DNA of 64,000 nucleotides, taken from the NCBI RefSeq assembly GCF_017896165.1, contig NZ_JAFCNB010000016.1, positions 118,493 through 182,492 of the forward strand, read 5' to 3'. A program made the translations under genes and the position numbers. Position 1 is the first letter of the stretch. Every line of letters begins with the position of its first letter. Under the pieces are notes generated by a model that was not told the origin of the DNA, searched no databases, and saw only the letters and a list, made by a program, of their open reading frames with translations. The stretch comes from Microbispora oryzae (GTDB taxonomy: Bacteria; Actinomycetota; Actinomycetes; Streptosporangiales; Streptosporangiaceae). Shown here one piece after another: positions 23,676 through 31,180 of the stretch.

Positions 23676-25553
23676 TCAGTCCGGCTTGCGCGCGCCGAAC
23701 ATGATCTCGTCCCACGTGGGCACCGAGGCCCGCCGGCCGCGCGACTTGCGTGGACGCGGCGGGGCGGGCTTGGGCACGGGCGGGGCCGGCGTCTCGGGCT
23801 TGCCGTCCTTCGGAACGTCCTTCGCGCCTTCCGTGGCGGACGCGCTCTTCGCCGAGACGGCCGCCGCCGCGGGCGCGGCGTCGCGTCGCGGGACCGCGCC
23901 GCCGCGGCCCTCGTTCGCGGCCTCGTCACCGGCCCTGCGGGGCACGGGCGGCTTCGGCACGGGCTTGGGCGTCGGCGCCCTGGGCGCCGGCTTCGGCACC
24001 GGGGGAGCGTCGCTTCGGGCAGCCGCAGGCTCAGGTGTCGGCGCAGGCGCAGGCGCGGGCTCAGGTGTCGAGGTGGCCGCGGGTGCGGAGATGGATGCGG
24101 GTGCGGAGATGGATGCGGGTTCCGCCGCCTCCGGACCGCCGTCGGGCCGGCCCTGGGCAGGGGCGTCTTCGCCCGCCTCCGAGGGCGCGCTGGTGACGTC
24201 CGCGTCCGGGCGCGCGGCGGCCGCCCGCGCCTCCGCCTCGCGGGCTTCGGCTTCGCGGGCTTCGGCTTCACGTGCTTCGGCTTCACGTGCTTCGGCTTCG
24301 CGTTCCGCGGCGCGGCGGGCTTCCACCTCGCGCGCCTCCGCCTCGCGGGCTTCGGCTTCACGTGCTTCGGCTTCGCGTTCCGCGGCGCGGCGGGCTTCCA
24401 CCTCGCGCGCCTCCGCCTCGCGGGCCTCGGCTTCGCGTGCGGCCTCCCGTGCCGCGGCCTCGCGGGCTTCCGCCTCACGCGCTGCGGCTTCGCGGGCCTC
24501 GGCTTCGCGTGCGGCGGCCTGTCGTTCCGCGGCCTCGCGGGCTTCCGCCTCGCGTGCCGCGGCCTCGCGGGCTTCCGCCTCACGCGCTGCGGCTTCGCGG
24601 GCCTCGGCTTCGCGTGCGGCGGCCTGTCGTTCCGCGGCCTCGCGGGCTTCCGCCTCACGCGCTGCGGCTTCGCGGGCCTCGGCTTCGCGTGCTTCGGCCT
24701 GCCGCGCGGCGGCGAAGTGCGCGGAGTCGTCGGCCGCCGGCGTGGCGGCGGGTGTGGCCAGGGGAGCGAGGGGATCGGGCAGCCGGAAGGGGACCGGCGT
24801 GAGATCGGGCCGGTACGCCGCGGGATCGTCGTTCCGCTGGCCGGGCCAGCCGCCCGGTTCCGCGCGCTCCTGCCGCGACTGGTGCGGATCCTCGGGAAGC
24901 GAGGGCACGGGGGCGAGCTTGGACGCGAGCCGGGGCACGAACGGGCGGACGGTCGACTCGTCCCGTTCCGGCTCGACGTACTCGGCGGCCGACAGGCGCA
25001 TGGCCTCGTCGTCGTTCGGGGTGATGTGGCGGCGGCGCGGGTCGAACAGCCACTCGGCGTGCCGGGTGTGGCCGTTCCAGACGAAGCCGAGCTTCACCCG
25101 CCAGAGGTTGTCGTCACGCTTGCAGGAGTCCCAGTCGATCTCGTCGGCGGGCACCCCGCGGCGGGTCAGCCGCTCGGCGACCAGCTCGCCAAGGGTGGGC
25201 CCGGGCGTCGTCTCCCCGGGCATCCGGACGGCGACGCGCTGGGCCTGCTGCGCCATGTACTCGCGCTCCTGGAGGACCGGTCCCTCGAACCAGCGGACTC
25301 GTTCCACCGGGATCCCGGCGGTGGCCGCGATCTCCTCCGCCGTCTCGCCCGCACGGATGCGTGCCTGGATCTCCTTGGGACGCAACGGACTCTCCACTTC
25401 GATCTCGTACTGGCCGAGACGGGAGAAGTTGCCGCGAACCGCAGCGCGGAGCCGATCGTCCACGGGTAGCGTGAACCGCGTCCCCCGCCCGGCTGTGGCC
25501 AGGACGAGGTACGTACCGTCCTCACTTACCGCGACGAGACGGAGCTCCTGCAT
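23676..25553 (-). CDS. sepH: SepH cell-division regulator with expanded repeat region
   Basis: 625 residues. The N-terminal DUF3071 (about 1-200) begins MQELRLVAVSEDGTYLVLA and carries the helix-turn-helix-like LRPKEIQARIRAGETAEEIA; the C-terminus has the conserved tail motif SVPTWDEIMFG. In Streptomyces and mycobacteria SepH binds FtsZ and promotes Z-ring assembly. The protein is much longer than the roughly 300-400 residues I know for the family because of about 165 residues of A-R-E-A-E pentapeptide repeats (about 280-445), followed by a Pro/Ala-rich stretch. GAAGGGA eight nt upstream fixes the start. Confidence 0.93.
   Translation of the reverse strand: MQELRLVAVSEDGTYLVLATAGRGTRFTLPVDDRLRAAVRGNFSRLGQYEIEVESPLRPKEIQARIRAGETAEEIAATAGIPVERVRWFEGPVLQEREYMAQQAQRVAVRMPGETTPGPTLGELVAERLTRRGVPADEIDWDSCKRDDNLWRVKLGFVWNGHTRHAEWLFDPRRRHITPNDDEAMRLSAAEYVEPERDESTVRPFVPRLASKLAPVPSLPEDPHQSRQERAEPGGWPGQRNDDPAAYRPDLTPVPFRLPDPLAPLATPAATPAADDSAHFAAARQAEAREAEAREAAAREAEAREAAERQAAAREAEAREAAAREAEAREAAAREAEAREAAERQAAAREAEAREAAAREAEAREAAAREAAREAEAREAEAREVEARRAAEREAEAREAEAREAEAREVEARRAAEREAEAREAEAREAEAREAEAREAEARAAAARPDADVTSAPSEAGEDAPAQGRPDGGPEAAEPASISAPASISAPAATSTPEPAPAPAPTPEPAAARSDAPPVPKPAPRAPTPKPVPKPPVPRRAGDEAANEGRGGAVPRRDAAPAAAAVSAKSASATEGAKDVPKDGKPETPAPPVPKPAPPRPRKSRGRRASVPTWDEIMFGARKPD
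24219..24712. repeat. 15-bp-period repeat array inside sepH
   Basis: About 33 imperfect copies of a 15-bp unit (GCTTCGCGGGCCTCG-like) encode Ala/Glu-Arg-Glu-Ala pentapeptides. Longer blocks are repeated too: the stretch at 24280-24345 recurs nearly exactly about 75 bp later, and that at 24445-24525 recurs about 120 bp later, showing recent block duplications. Confidence 0.9.
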
Positions 25554-25653
25554 GCGAGTCCCTTCGTCGTCGTGCTCTGTCTTCCCCCGGACCCTTGAGT
25601 CTCTCGCTTGAGCCGGTTGCCTTCCAGCACCGTACCCGGCATGTCCGAACATC

Positions 25654-25673
25654 GCCTCGCCCGGGGGCGAGGC
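25654..25673. repeat. GC-rich hairpin
   Basis: GCCTCGCC-CGGG-GGCGAGGC: a perfect 8-bp stem with a 4-nt loop, 100 bp upstream of the sepH start. It could terminate transcription of the lactone oxidase read-through or act in the sepH leader. Confidence 0.5.
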
Positions 25674-25679
25674 AGTCGT

Positions 25680-25695
25680 TGTGACCCCGGTCACA
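25680..25695. promoter_or_regulatory. CRP/GlxR-type operator
   Basis: TGTGACCCCGGTCACA is an exact match to the TGTGA-N6-TCACA consensus of actinobacterial CRP-family regulators (GlxR, mycobacterial Crp). It lies 127 bp upstream of the sepH start codon. Sequence match is direct; binding is inference. Confidence 0.6.
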
Positions 25696-26055
25696 TTCGT
25701 GGCGTTCACTTTCCGGCAACCTCCTGGTCGCACGGAAGCGTCGGGGTCGCCATGGCCGTCCCGGACGGTCGCGGCCCGGCGGCGTGGCGGGCCCTCTCCG
25801 GGAGGCGAGAGCGAGGGTCGTGTCGCCTCGTTTCGTGCGCGCCGACCGCCCGCGTCCGCGCCGCGGTCGCCGAGGCGTGGACCGTCGGGCCAGAGCTGCG
25901 GGAGGGTCTCATCCTTCGTTGCTCCCTCGGTTCGAGTGGCGCGCCGGGCTCAGCTGTGCCCGCGTTCCGCAATCTGCCTGCCGGAGGGCGGGCGCGGGCA
26001 ACGCGACACGCGGGAGAGGCCGGACCGTGGGAAGGGACTTTACGCGGCCGTGGCG

Positions 26056-27348
26056 TCAGCTCCCCGGCGACGCGCCGAGCACCCGGTCGGTGTAATCGTT
26101 GGCGAACAGGCCGCGTGGGTCCAGCTCATCGCGCAGCGCCAGGAAATCGGCGAACCGGGGATAGACCGTCCGGAGGTAGGCCGCGTCGCGGGTGTGCAGC
26201 TTCCCCCAGTGGGGACGGCCGCCCAGCCGAGTCATGATCTCTTCAACTCCGGCGAAGTACGCCGGGTTGGGGGTGGGCCGGTAGACGTGACACGCGACGT
26301 ACGCCGAGTCCCTGCCGTACGCGGTGGACAGCCAGGCGTCCGACGGCGGCGTCACCCGCACCTCGACCGGGAAGGTGACGGTCCAGCCGGCGCGCTCGAC
26401 CAGGTCCCGGGTCTCGCGCAGCGCCTGGGCCAGGTGCTCGCGCGGGATGGCGTACTCCATCTCCAGGAACCGCACCTCGCGTACGGAGCCGAAGACCTTG
26501 TAGGACGTGTCGGCGCACTCGGAGGCGGACAGCGCGGCGGCGGAGACGGCGTTGATGCGGGGGATCGCCCCGGGGAACCGGGCGCCCAGGCGGCAGGCGG
26601 CGCCGAAGAGCGTGTTCTCCAGGAAGACCTCGTCCCACCACCGCCGGGCGGCGGAGGGCGGCCGGGCCGGTCCGGCGTCGCGGTTGTTGCGTTTGACCAG
26701 GCAGGTGTCGGTGTGCGGCAGCCAGAAGAAGTCGAGATGGTCGTTGTCGCCGGTGAGCTCGTCGAGGGCGTCCAGGATTCCGCCGAACGACAGCGGCTCC
26801 CTGCGGCTGCGCAGCAGGAACGCGGGCTCGACCCGGAACGTCACCGCGGTGAGGACGCCGAGCGCGCCGAGGCCGACCCGGGCGGCGTCGAAGAGGTCGC
26901 CGTCGCGCACGCTCGTGACGGAGCCGTCGGCGAGCACCAGCTCCAGCTCGGTCACCTGGTCGGCGAGGCCGCCGACGTGGCGGCCGGTGCCGTGGGTGCC
27001 GGTCTGGATCGCCCCCGCGACGGTCTGCGCGGTGACGTCCCCCATGTTCGCCAGCGCCAGGCCGCGGCGGCCGAGCTCCACGTTGAGCGCGTGGATCGTA
27101 GTTCCCGCGGCGACCCTGACCCAGCCGTCCCCCGCGGACAGGACGCCGGTCAGCGCGCCGGGCCGCAGCAGCAGGCCGTCGGTGAGGGCGACGTCGGTGA
27201 AGGAGTGGCCGGTGCCCACCATGCGCACCCGCCGCCCGGCCGCCGCGGCGTGCGTCACGGCCTCGGCGACCTCGGCGGCCGACGCGGGCGTCCTGACCCG
27301 CCAGGGGGTGACGGACTGGTTGCCCGCCCAATTGACGAAGGAGTCCAT
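26056..27348 (-). CDS. FAD-linked D-arabinono-1,4-lactone oxidase family protein
   Basis: 430 residues from the ATG behind GGAAGAGG. The N-terminal FAD-binding (VAO-type) domain contains GTGHSF around residue 46, the His being the usual site of covalent flavin attachment in this family, and TGTHGTG. The C-terminal ALO domain ends with the characteristic HWGKLHT-x-x-A-x-x-L-x-x-x-Y-P-R-F motif. Homologues oxidise sugar lactones or alditols with oxygen, giving hydrogen peroxide. No partner reductase is nearby. The MFS transporter gene follows downstream after about 120 bp in the same orientation order on the opposite side. Confidence 0.92.
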   Translation of the reverse strand: MDSFVNWAGNQSVTPWRVRTPASAAEVAEAVTHAAAAGRRVRMVGTGHSFTDVALTDGLLLRPGALTGVLSAGDGWVRVAAGTTIHALNVELGRRGLALANMGDVTAQTVAGAIQTGTHGTGRHVGGLADQVTELELVLADGSVTSVRDGDLFDAARVGLGALGVLTAVTFRVEPAFLLRSRREPLSFGGILDALDELTGDNDHLDFFWLPHTDTCLVKRNNRDAGPARPPSAARRWWDEVFLENTLFGAACRLGARFPGAIPRINAVSAAALSASECADTSYKVFGSVREVRFLEMEYAIPREHLAQALRETRDLVERAGWTVTFPVEVRVTPPSDAWLSTAYGRDSAYVACHVYRPTPNPAYFAGVEEIMTRLGGRPHWGKLHTRDAAYLRTVYPRFADFLALRDELDPRGLFANDYTDRVLGASPGS

Positions 27349-27465
27349 GTTCCTCTTCCGTGGCCGCTGCCCGCGGGAGAAGACGAACATTACTCATCCG
27401 GAGGATGTCTGCCTATGGGCGTCCGGGCATCGGGGCGGGACGGATGCCCGGGACGAGGGGAGCGG

Positions 27466-28656
27466 TCACCCGGCCCCGTGCTCGGCCCGTACGAGCGGCG
27501 ACCCGGCCAGTCCGACGACCACGGCGAGCAGCGCGCAGACGAAGGGCAGGGCGTACGCGTTCGACGCGCCGTACAGGTCGGTGAGCCGCCCGCCGGCCCA
27601 GGCGCCGATGGCCACGCCGAGGCCGATGGACGTCGAGATCCACGACATTCCCTCGGTCAGCTGCGCCGCCGGGACCAGGCGTTCCACCAGGGAGAAACCG
27701 GTGATGAGGGTGGGGGAGATGGCCAGCCCGGCGACGAAGAGGGCGAGGGCCATCGCCCCGATGCCGTTCATCAGCAGGACCGGCGTGAAACCGGCGGCGA
27801 ACAGCGCGAGCCCGCGGACGAACCGGCTGCGCAGGGTGATCCGCCAGTGGCGTGAGCCGTACCAGAGGCCGGAGACCATGCTGCCGGACGAGATGGACGC
27901 CAGCAGCAGGCCGGCCGCGGCCTTGCTGCCGTGCTCGTCGGCGAAGGCGACGGTGATGATGTCGATGGAGCCGAACACGGCGCCCAGGGCGAGGAAGACC
28001 GCCGACAGCAGCGCGACGCCGGGGATCGCGATGGGCGTCCCGTTCTCGCCCCGCTCCCGTACGGCGGGGGGCTCGGTGCTCCGTAACGCGGCGAACGCCA
28101 GCGTGCCGGAGACGGTAAGGACGACCGCGACCACGAGCCCGGCGTAGTCGTTGACCCCGGTGGCGAGGAGGGTCACGAAGGCGGGCCCGGTGACGAAGAC
28201 GACCTCGTCGGCCACGGACTCGAACGCGAACGCGGTGTGCACCCGGGAGGGGTCCTGGAGCACGTGCGACCAGCGGGCCCTGACCATCGAGCCGAGGGAC
28301 ACGGCCGTGGCGCCCGCCGCGACGCCGGTGGCGTACAGGGTCCAGACGGGGGCGTGGGCGTGGGCGCACAGCATCAGCCCGGTGAGGGAGGCGCCGTGCA
28401 GGAAGACCAGCGGCACGAGGACGCGGGACTGCCCGAACCTGTCGGTCAGGCGGCCCGACATGGGGGCGGCCACGGCGAAGGCGACGGACACCGTGGCGGA
28501 GACCGCGCCGGCGGTGGCGTACGACCGGGTGAGGGCGGAGACCAGCAGGGTGATGCCGATGCCCAGCATGGACATGGGCATCCGCCCGACGAATCCCGCG
28601 ATGACGAAGCCCCTGACTCCGGGCGTGCCGAACAGCCCCCGATACGGCCCGACCAT
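27466..28656 (-). CDS. MFS transporter
   Basis: 396 residues with 12 hydrophobic segments. The conserved MFS loop between segments 2 and 3 is seen as GRLTDRFGQSRVLVP, and its half-molecule duplicate after segment 8 region. The chosen ATG has AAAGGGAAA upstream; two earlier ATGs in frame lack a site and would add a non-hydrophobic leader. Efflux of a small molecule is the usual role for this general type; substrate unknown. Confidence 0.9.
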   Translation of the reverse strand: MVGPYRGLFGTPGVRGFVIAGFVGRMPMSMLGIGITLLVSALTRSYATAGAVSATVSVAFAVAAPMSGRLTDRFGQSRVLVPLVFLHGASLTGLMLCAHAHAPVWTLYATGVAAGATAVSLGSMVRARWSHVLQDPSRVHTAFAFESVADEVVFVTGPAFVTLLATGVNDYAGLVVAVVLTVSGTLAFAALRSTEPPAVRERGENGTPIAIPGVALLSAVFLALGAVFGSIDIITVAFADEHGSKAAAGLLLASISSGSMVSGLWYGSRHWRITLRSRFVRGLALFAAGFTPVLLMNGIGAMALALFVAGLAISPTLITGFSLVERLVPAAQLTEGMSWISTSIGLGVAIGAWAGGRLTDLYGASNAYALPFVCALLAVVVGLAGSPLVRAEHGAG

Positions 28657-28828
28657 GCGATGTTTCCCTTTCGGCATGTCGTGCGTCCGGGCCGGCCGAT
28701 CTGACGCGGCGGGCGGCTCTCGGGTGTCGTCACCCGGGCACGCGGACGTCAATATTCCAGCATGACCCTGTATCACCAGCCACATCCGCCGCAAGTGATT
28801 TTTCCCTCAATGGGGCGAAGAGGCTAAC

Positions 28829-30028
28829 GTGGGCCGCGTGCGCACCCCTCCCACGTCCATGTCGCTCCGCATGATCGTGGCCGGGCTCGCCGTCGTCATC
28901 GTCGCCGTGACCGCCCTGTCCGGCGCCGTCCTGGCCGCGCAGCGCGGCCGCCCGTCCGCCGCCCCCATCCGCGGGGTGAGCGACGAGCAGGGCGATCGGC
29001 CGGGTGTCGGCACCGGTGCGGCCACGTTGCGGCCCGACACCACCCTGCCGTCGGACCCGCCCGTGGTGGGCGGGCCGGGCGTCCAGGTGACCCCGCCCCA
29101 GCTCATCGCCATCGCTCCGGCGAAGGTCTCACTCGCCACGCTGCGGAAGATCGCGAAGTTGCGGCACGTCGAGAAGGTGGCGTCGGCCGACGGCGGGAGC
29201 GTGCGGGTCTCCGGCACCGCCCTGCAGTTGCTGGCCGTGGACCCCGCCCAGTTCCGGTCGTGGACCCCGAAGGGGGTGGCCGAGCATCCGGAGGTGTGGA
29301 ACGCGCTCGCGCACGACGAGTTCGTGGCGGACGCGACGGCGGTCAGGCGGCTGGGCCTGGTGCTCGGCGCGCAGTACCAGCTCGACGGCGGCCCCCGGCT
29401 GCGGGTCGCGGCCTCGGCCTCGTTCGGGTTGCCCGGGATCGACGGTCTCATCGGCCGGGACCTCGGTCGGCGGCTGGGCTTCTCGTCCGGCGTGGTCGTC
29501 CTCGTCCACGGCGACTCGGGGACACTCGACCCGGCCCGGGTGGGCCGCCTCCTGGGACCGAAGGCCCAGGTGGTCAGGGTCGGCCCGGAGCCGGCGAAGG
29601 GGACGCCGAGCCGGTCGCCCGCTCCGCCGGCGGAGGCCCTGGTCGGCAGGCCGGACAGTTACCTGGAGCTCTACCAGCGCGCCGCGGCCGTCTGCCCCGG
29701 TCTGTCCTGGACGGTGCTCGCGGCGATCGGGCAGGTGGAGAGCGGGCACGGGCGCAACAACGGGCCGTCGTCGGCGGGAGCGCTCGGGCCCATGCAGTTC
29801 ATGCCGAGCACCTGGAAGGCGTACGGCGTCGACGGCGACGGCGACGGGGACAAGGACATCTGGAGTCCCTACGACGCCGTGCCCGCGGCGTCCCGCTACC
29901 TGTGCGCGAACGGCGCCGGCCGCGGCGGCGACAAGCTCAGGAAGGCCGTGTGGTTCTACAACCACTCCTGGGACTACGTGAACAACGTGCTGTCGCTCGC
30001 CGACGCCTACGCCCGCACTTACTCCTGA
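28829..30028 (+). CDS. Lytic transglycosylase with MacB/FtsX-like extracytoplasmic domain
   Basis: 399 residues, GTG start five nt after GAAGAGG. Signal or membrane anchor at about 14-36, then a low-complexity Pro/Gly stretch. Residues about 90-255 resemble the periplasmic core domain of MacB/FtsX-type permeases: paired statements of residue-x-VDPAQFRSWTP, VWNALAHDEFVADATAVRRLGLVLG, and GLPGIDGLIG. The C-terminal ~120 residues are a transglycosylase domain with catalytic E304 (GQVESGHGRNNGPSSAGALGP... context), PMQFMPSTW and an Asp-rich DGDGDGDKD loop. It cleaves peptidoglycan glycan strands outside the membrane. The fusion of the two domains is unusual to me. Confidence 0.85.
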   Translation: MGRVRTPPTSMSLRMIVAGLAVVIVAVTALSGAVLAAQRGRPSAAPIRGVSDEQGDRPGVGTGAATLRPDTTLPSDPPVVGGPGVQVTPPQLIAIAPAKVSLATLRKIAKLRHVEKVASADGGSVRVSGTALQLLAVDPAQFRSWTPKGVAEHPEVWNALAHDEFVADATAVRRLGLVLGAQYQLDGGPRLRVAASASFGLPGIDGLIGRDLGRRLGFSSGVVVLVHGDSGTLDPARVGRLLGPKAQVVRVGPEPAKGTPSRSPAPPAEALVGRPDSYLELYQRAAAVCPGLSWTVLAAIGQVESGHGRNNGPSSAGALGPMQFMPSTWKAYGVDGDGDGDKDIWSPYDAVPAASRYLCANGAGRGGDKLRKAVWFYNHSWDYVNNVLSLADAYARTYS

Positions 30029-30056
30029 CCGCTCCGCTGAGCGCCCGCCCGGCCGT

Positions 30057-31067
30057 CTACCGATCGCCGCCCGGGGCCGGCACGGAGGGACGTGAGGAGG
30101 CCGGCCGCACCGGTGCGGGGCAGCAGGTGGCGGCGCACCCGGCCGGCTCCGGCTCCGCCAGCAGCTCGCCGACCATGGAAACGAACGCCGGGTGGGTGCC
30201 CGCCGTCGCCGCGCGCGACAGGGCCATGCCGAGCTTGTCCGCGGTGGCCGCGGCCTCGACGTCGAGGTCGTAGACGACCTCCATGTGGTCGGACACGAAT
30301 CCGATGGGCACCAAGACGGCCGCCCGCACCCCGTCGGCGTGCAGCGCCTCCAGGTGGTCGCAGACGTCGGGCTCCAGCCACGGCACCTGCGGCGGCCCGC
30401 TGCGGCTCTGCCAGACCAGGTCGAAGGCCCGCTCCGGGTCGACCCGCTCGGTCACCAGCGCCGCCGTCTCGCGCAGCTGGGCCTCGTACGCCCCGCCGGC
30501 GGGCCCGGCCGTGCGGGCCATCGACAGGGGGATGCTGTGCGCGGTGAAGACGAGCCGGGCCGTGTCGCGCTCGCCCTCGGGCAGCCGGGCGAGGGCCGCC
30601 CGGGTGTGGTCGGCCATCGCCGTGACGAAGCCGGGGTGATCGAAGTAATGCCGCAGTTTCACGATCTCCGGGGCCCCGGGCACGGCGGCGCGCGCCCTGG
30701 CGATGTCGTCGAGGTACTGCCGGCAGCTGGAGTACGAGCTGTAGGCGGCCGTGACGAGCGCCGCGGCCTTCCTGACGCCGTCCTCCGTCATCCGCCGGAC
30801 GGTGTCCTCCAGGAACGGGTGCCAGTTGCGGTTGCCCCAGTAGACCGGCAGGCCGACGTCGAGCGCCGCGATCAGATCCCGGCACTGCCGGTTGATCGGG
30901 CTGACCCCGCCGAAGCGCTGGTAGTGGGCCTCCACCTCGAGCAGGCGCTCACGGGGGACCCCACGACCCCGGACCACGTTCTCCAGGAACGGCATGACGT
31001 CCTCGGGGCCCTCCGGCCCGCCGAAGGAGACGACGAGCAGGGCGTCGTATCCGTTGGTGCTCCCCAT
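30057..31067 (-). CDS. cpfC: Coproporphyrin ferrochelatase
   Basis: 336 residues. Ferrochelatase features: LLVVSFGGPEGPEDV at the N-terminus, GGVSPINRQ, YWGNRNWHPF, the catalytic His in FTAHSIP, and WQSRSGPPQVPWLEPDV. The C-terminus has a cluster CAATCC (about residues 312-317), matching cysteine-rich [2Fe-2S] sites seen in some actinobacterial ferrochelatases. In actinobacteria the enzyme inserts iron into coproporphyrin III in the coproporphyrin-dependent haem pathway. It is convergent with the transglycosylase gene, whose stop is 29 bp away. Confidence 0.94.
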   Translation of the reverse strand: MGSTNGYDALLVVSFGGPEGPEDVMPFLENVVRGRGVPRERLLEVEAHYQRFGGVSPINRQCRDLIAALDVGLPVYWGNRNWHPFLEDTVRRMTEDGVRKAAALVTAAYSSYSSCRQYLDDIARARAAVPGAPEIVKLRHYFDHPGFVTAMADHTRAALARLPEGERDTARLVFTAHSIPLSMARTAGPAGGAYEAQLRETAALVTERVDPERAFDLVWQSRSGPPQVPWLEPDVCDHLEALHADGVRAAVLVPIGFVSDHMEVVYDLDVEAAATADKLGMALSRAATAGTHPAFVSMVGELLAEPEPAGCAATCCPAPVRPASSRPSVPAPGGDR

Positions 31068-31180
31068 GTCCCCTCACCCTACGCGGCCGAGGCGCCGCCC
31101 TGATCCACACCCTGACCCCGAGTCCTGATCGTTGTGACAGGTCATTGGGCTGTGCGGCGAGATCCGGGTAGGTTCGAGCG

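Larger units (their letters stand above)
25554..26055. other. 502-bp intergenic region upstream of sepH
   Basis: No convincing gene. The short open frames here lack ribosome sites and read like shadow composition. It contains a hairpin at 25654-25673 and a perfect CRP-type palindrome at 25680-25695. On the right it follows the stop of the lactone oxidase gene, so the whole block is control region for sepH plus the oxidase's 3' flank. Confidence 0.7.

Noticed and set aside
24219..24712. CRISPR-like array
   Set aside because: The repeats are 15 bp, contiguous and in frame with a coding sequence, with no unique spacers.
23686..25611. 641-codon plus-strand open frame of Ala-Ser-Arg repeats
   Set aside because: Antisense reading of the sepH repeat array; the other strand has the DUF3071 domain and conserved tail.
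25706..25972. 88-codon open frame on the minus strand upstream of sepH
   Set aside because: Arg/Pro-rich composition typical of a GC-driven open frame, no ribosome site, no recognisable fold, and it would overlap the sepH control elements.
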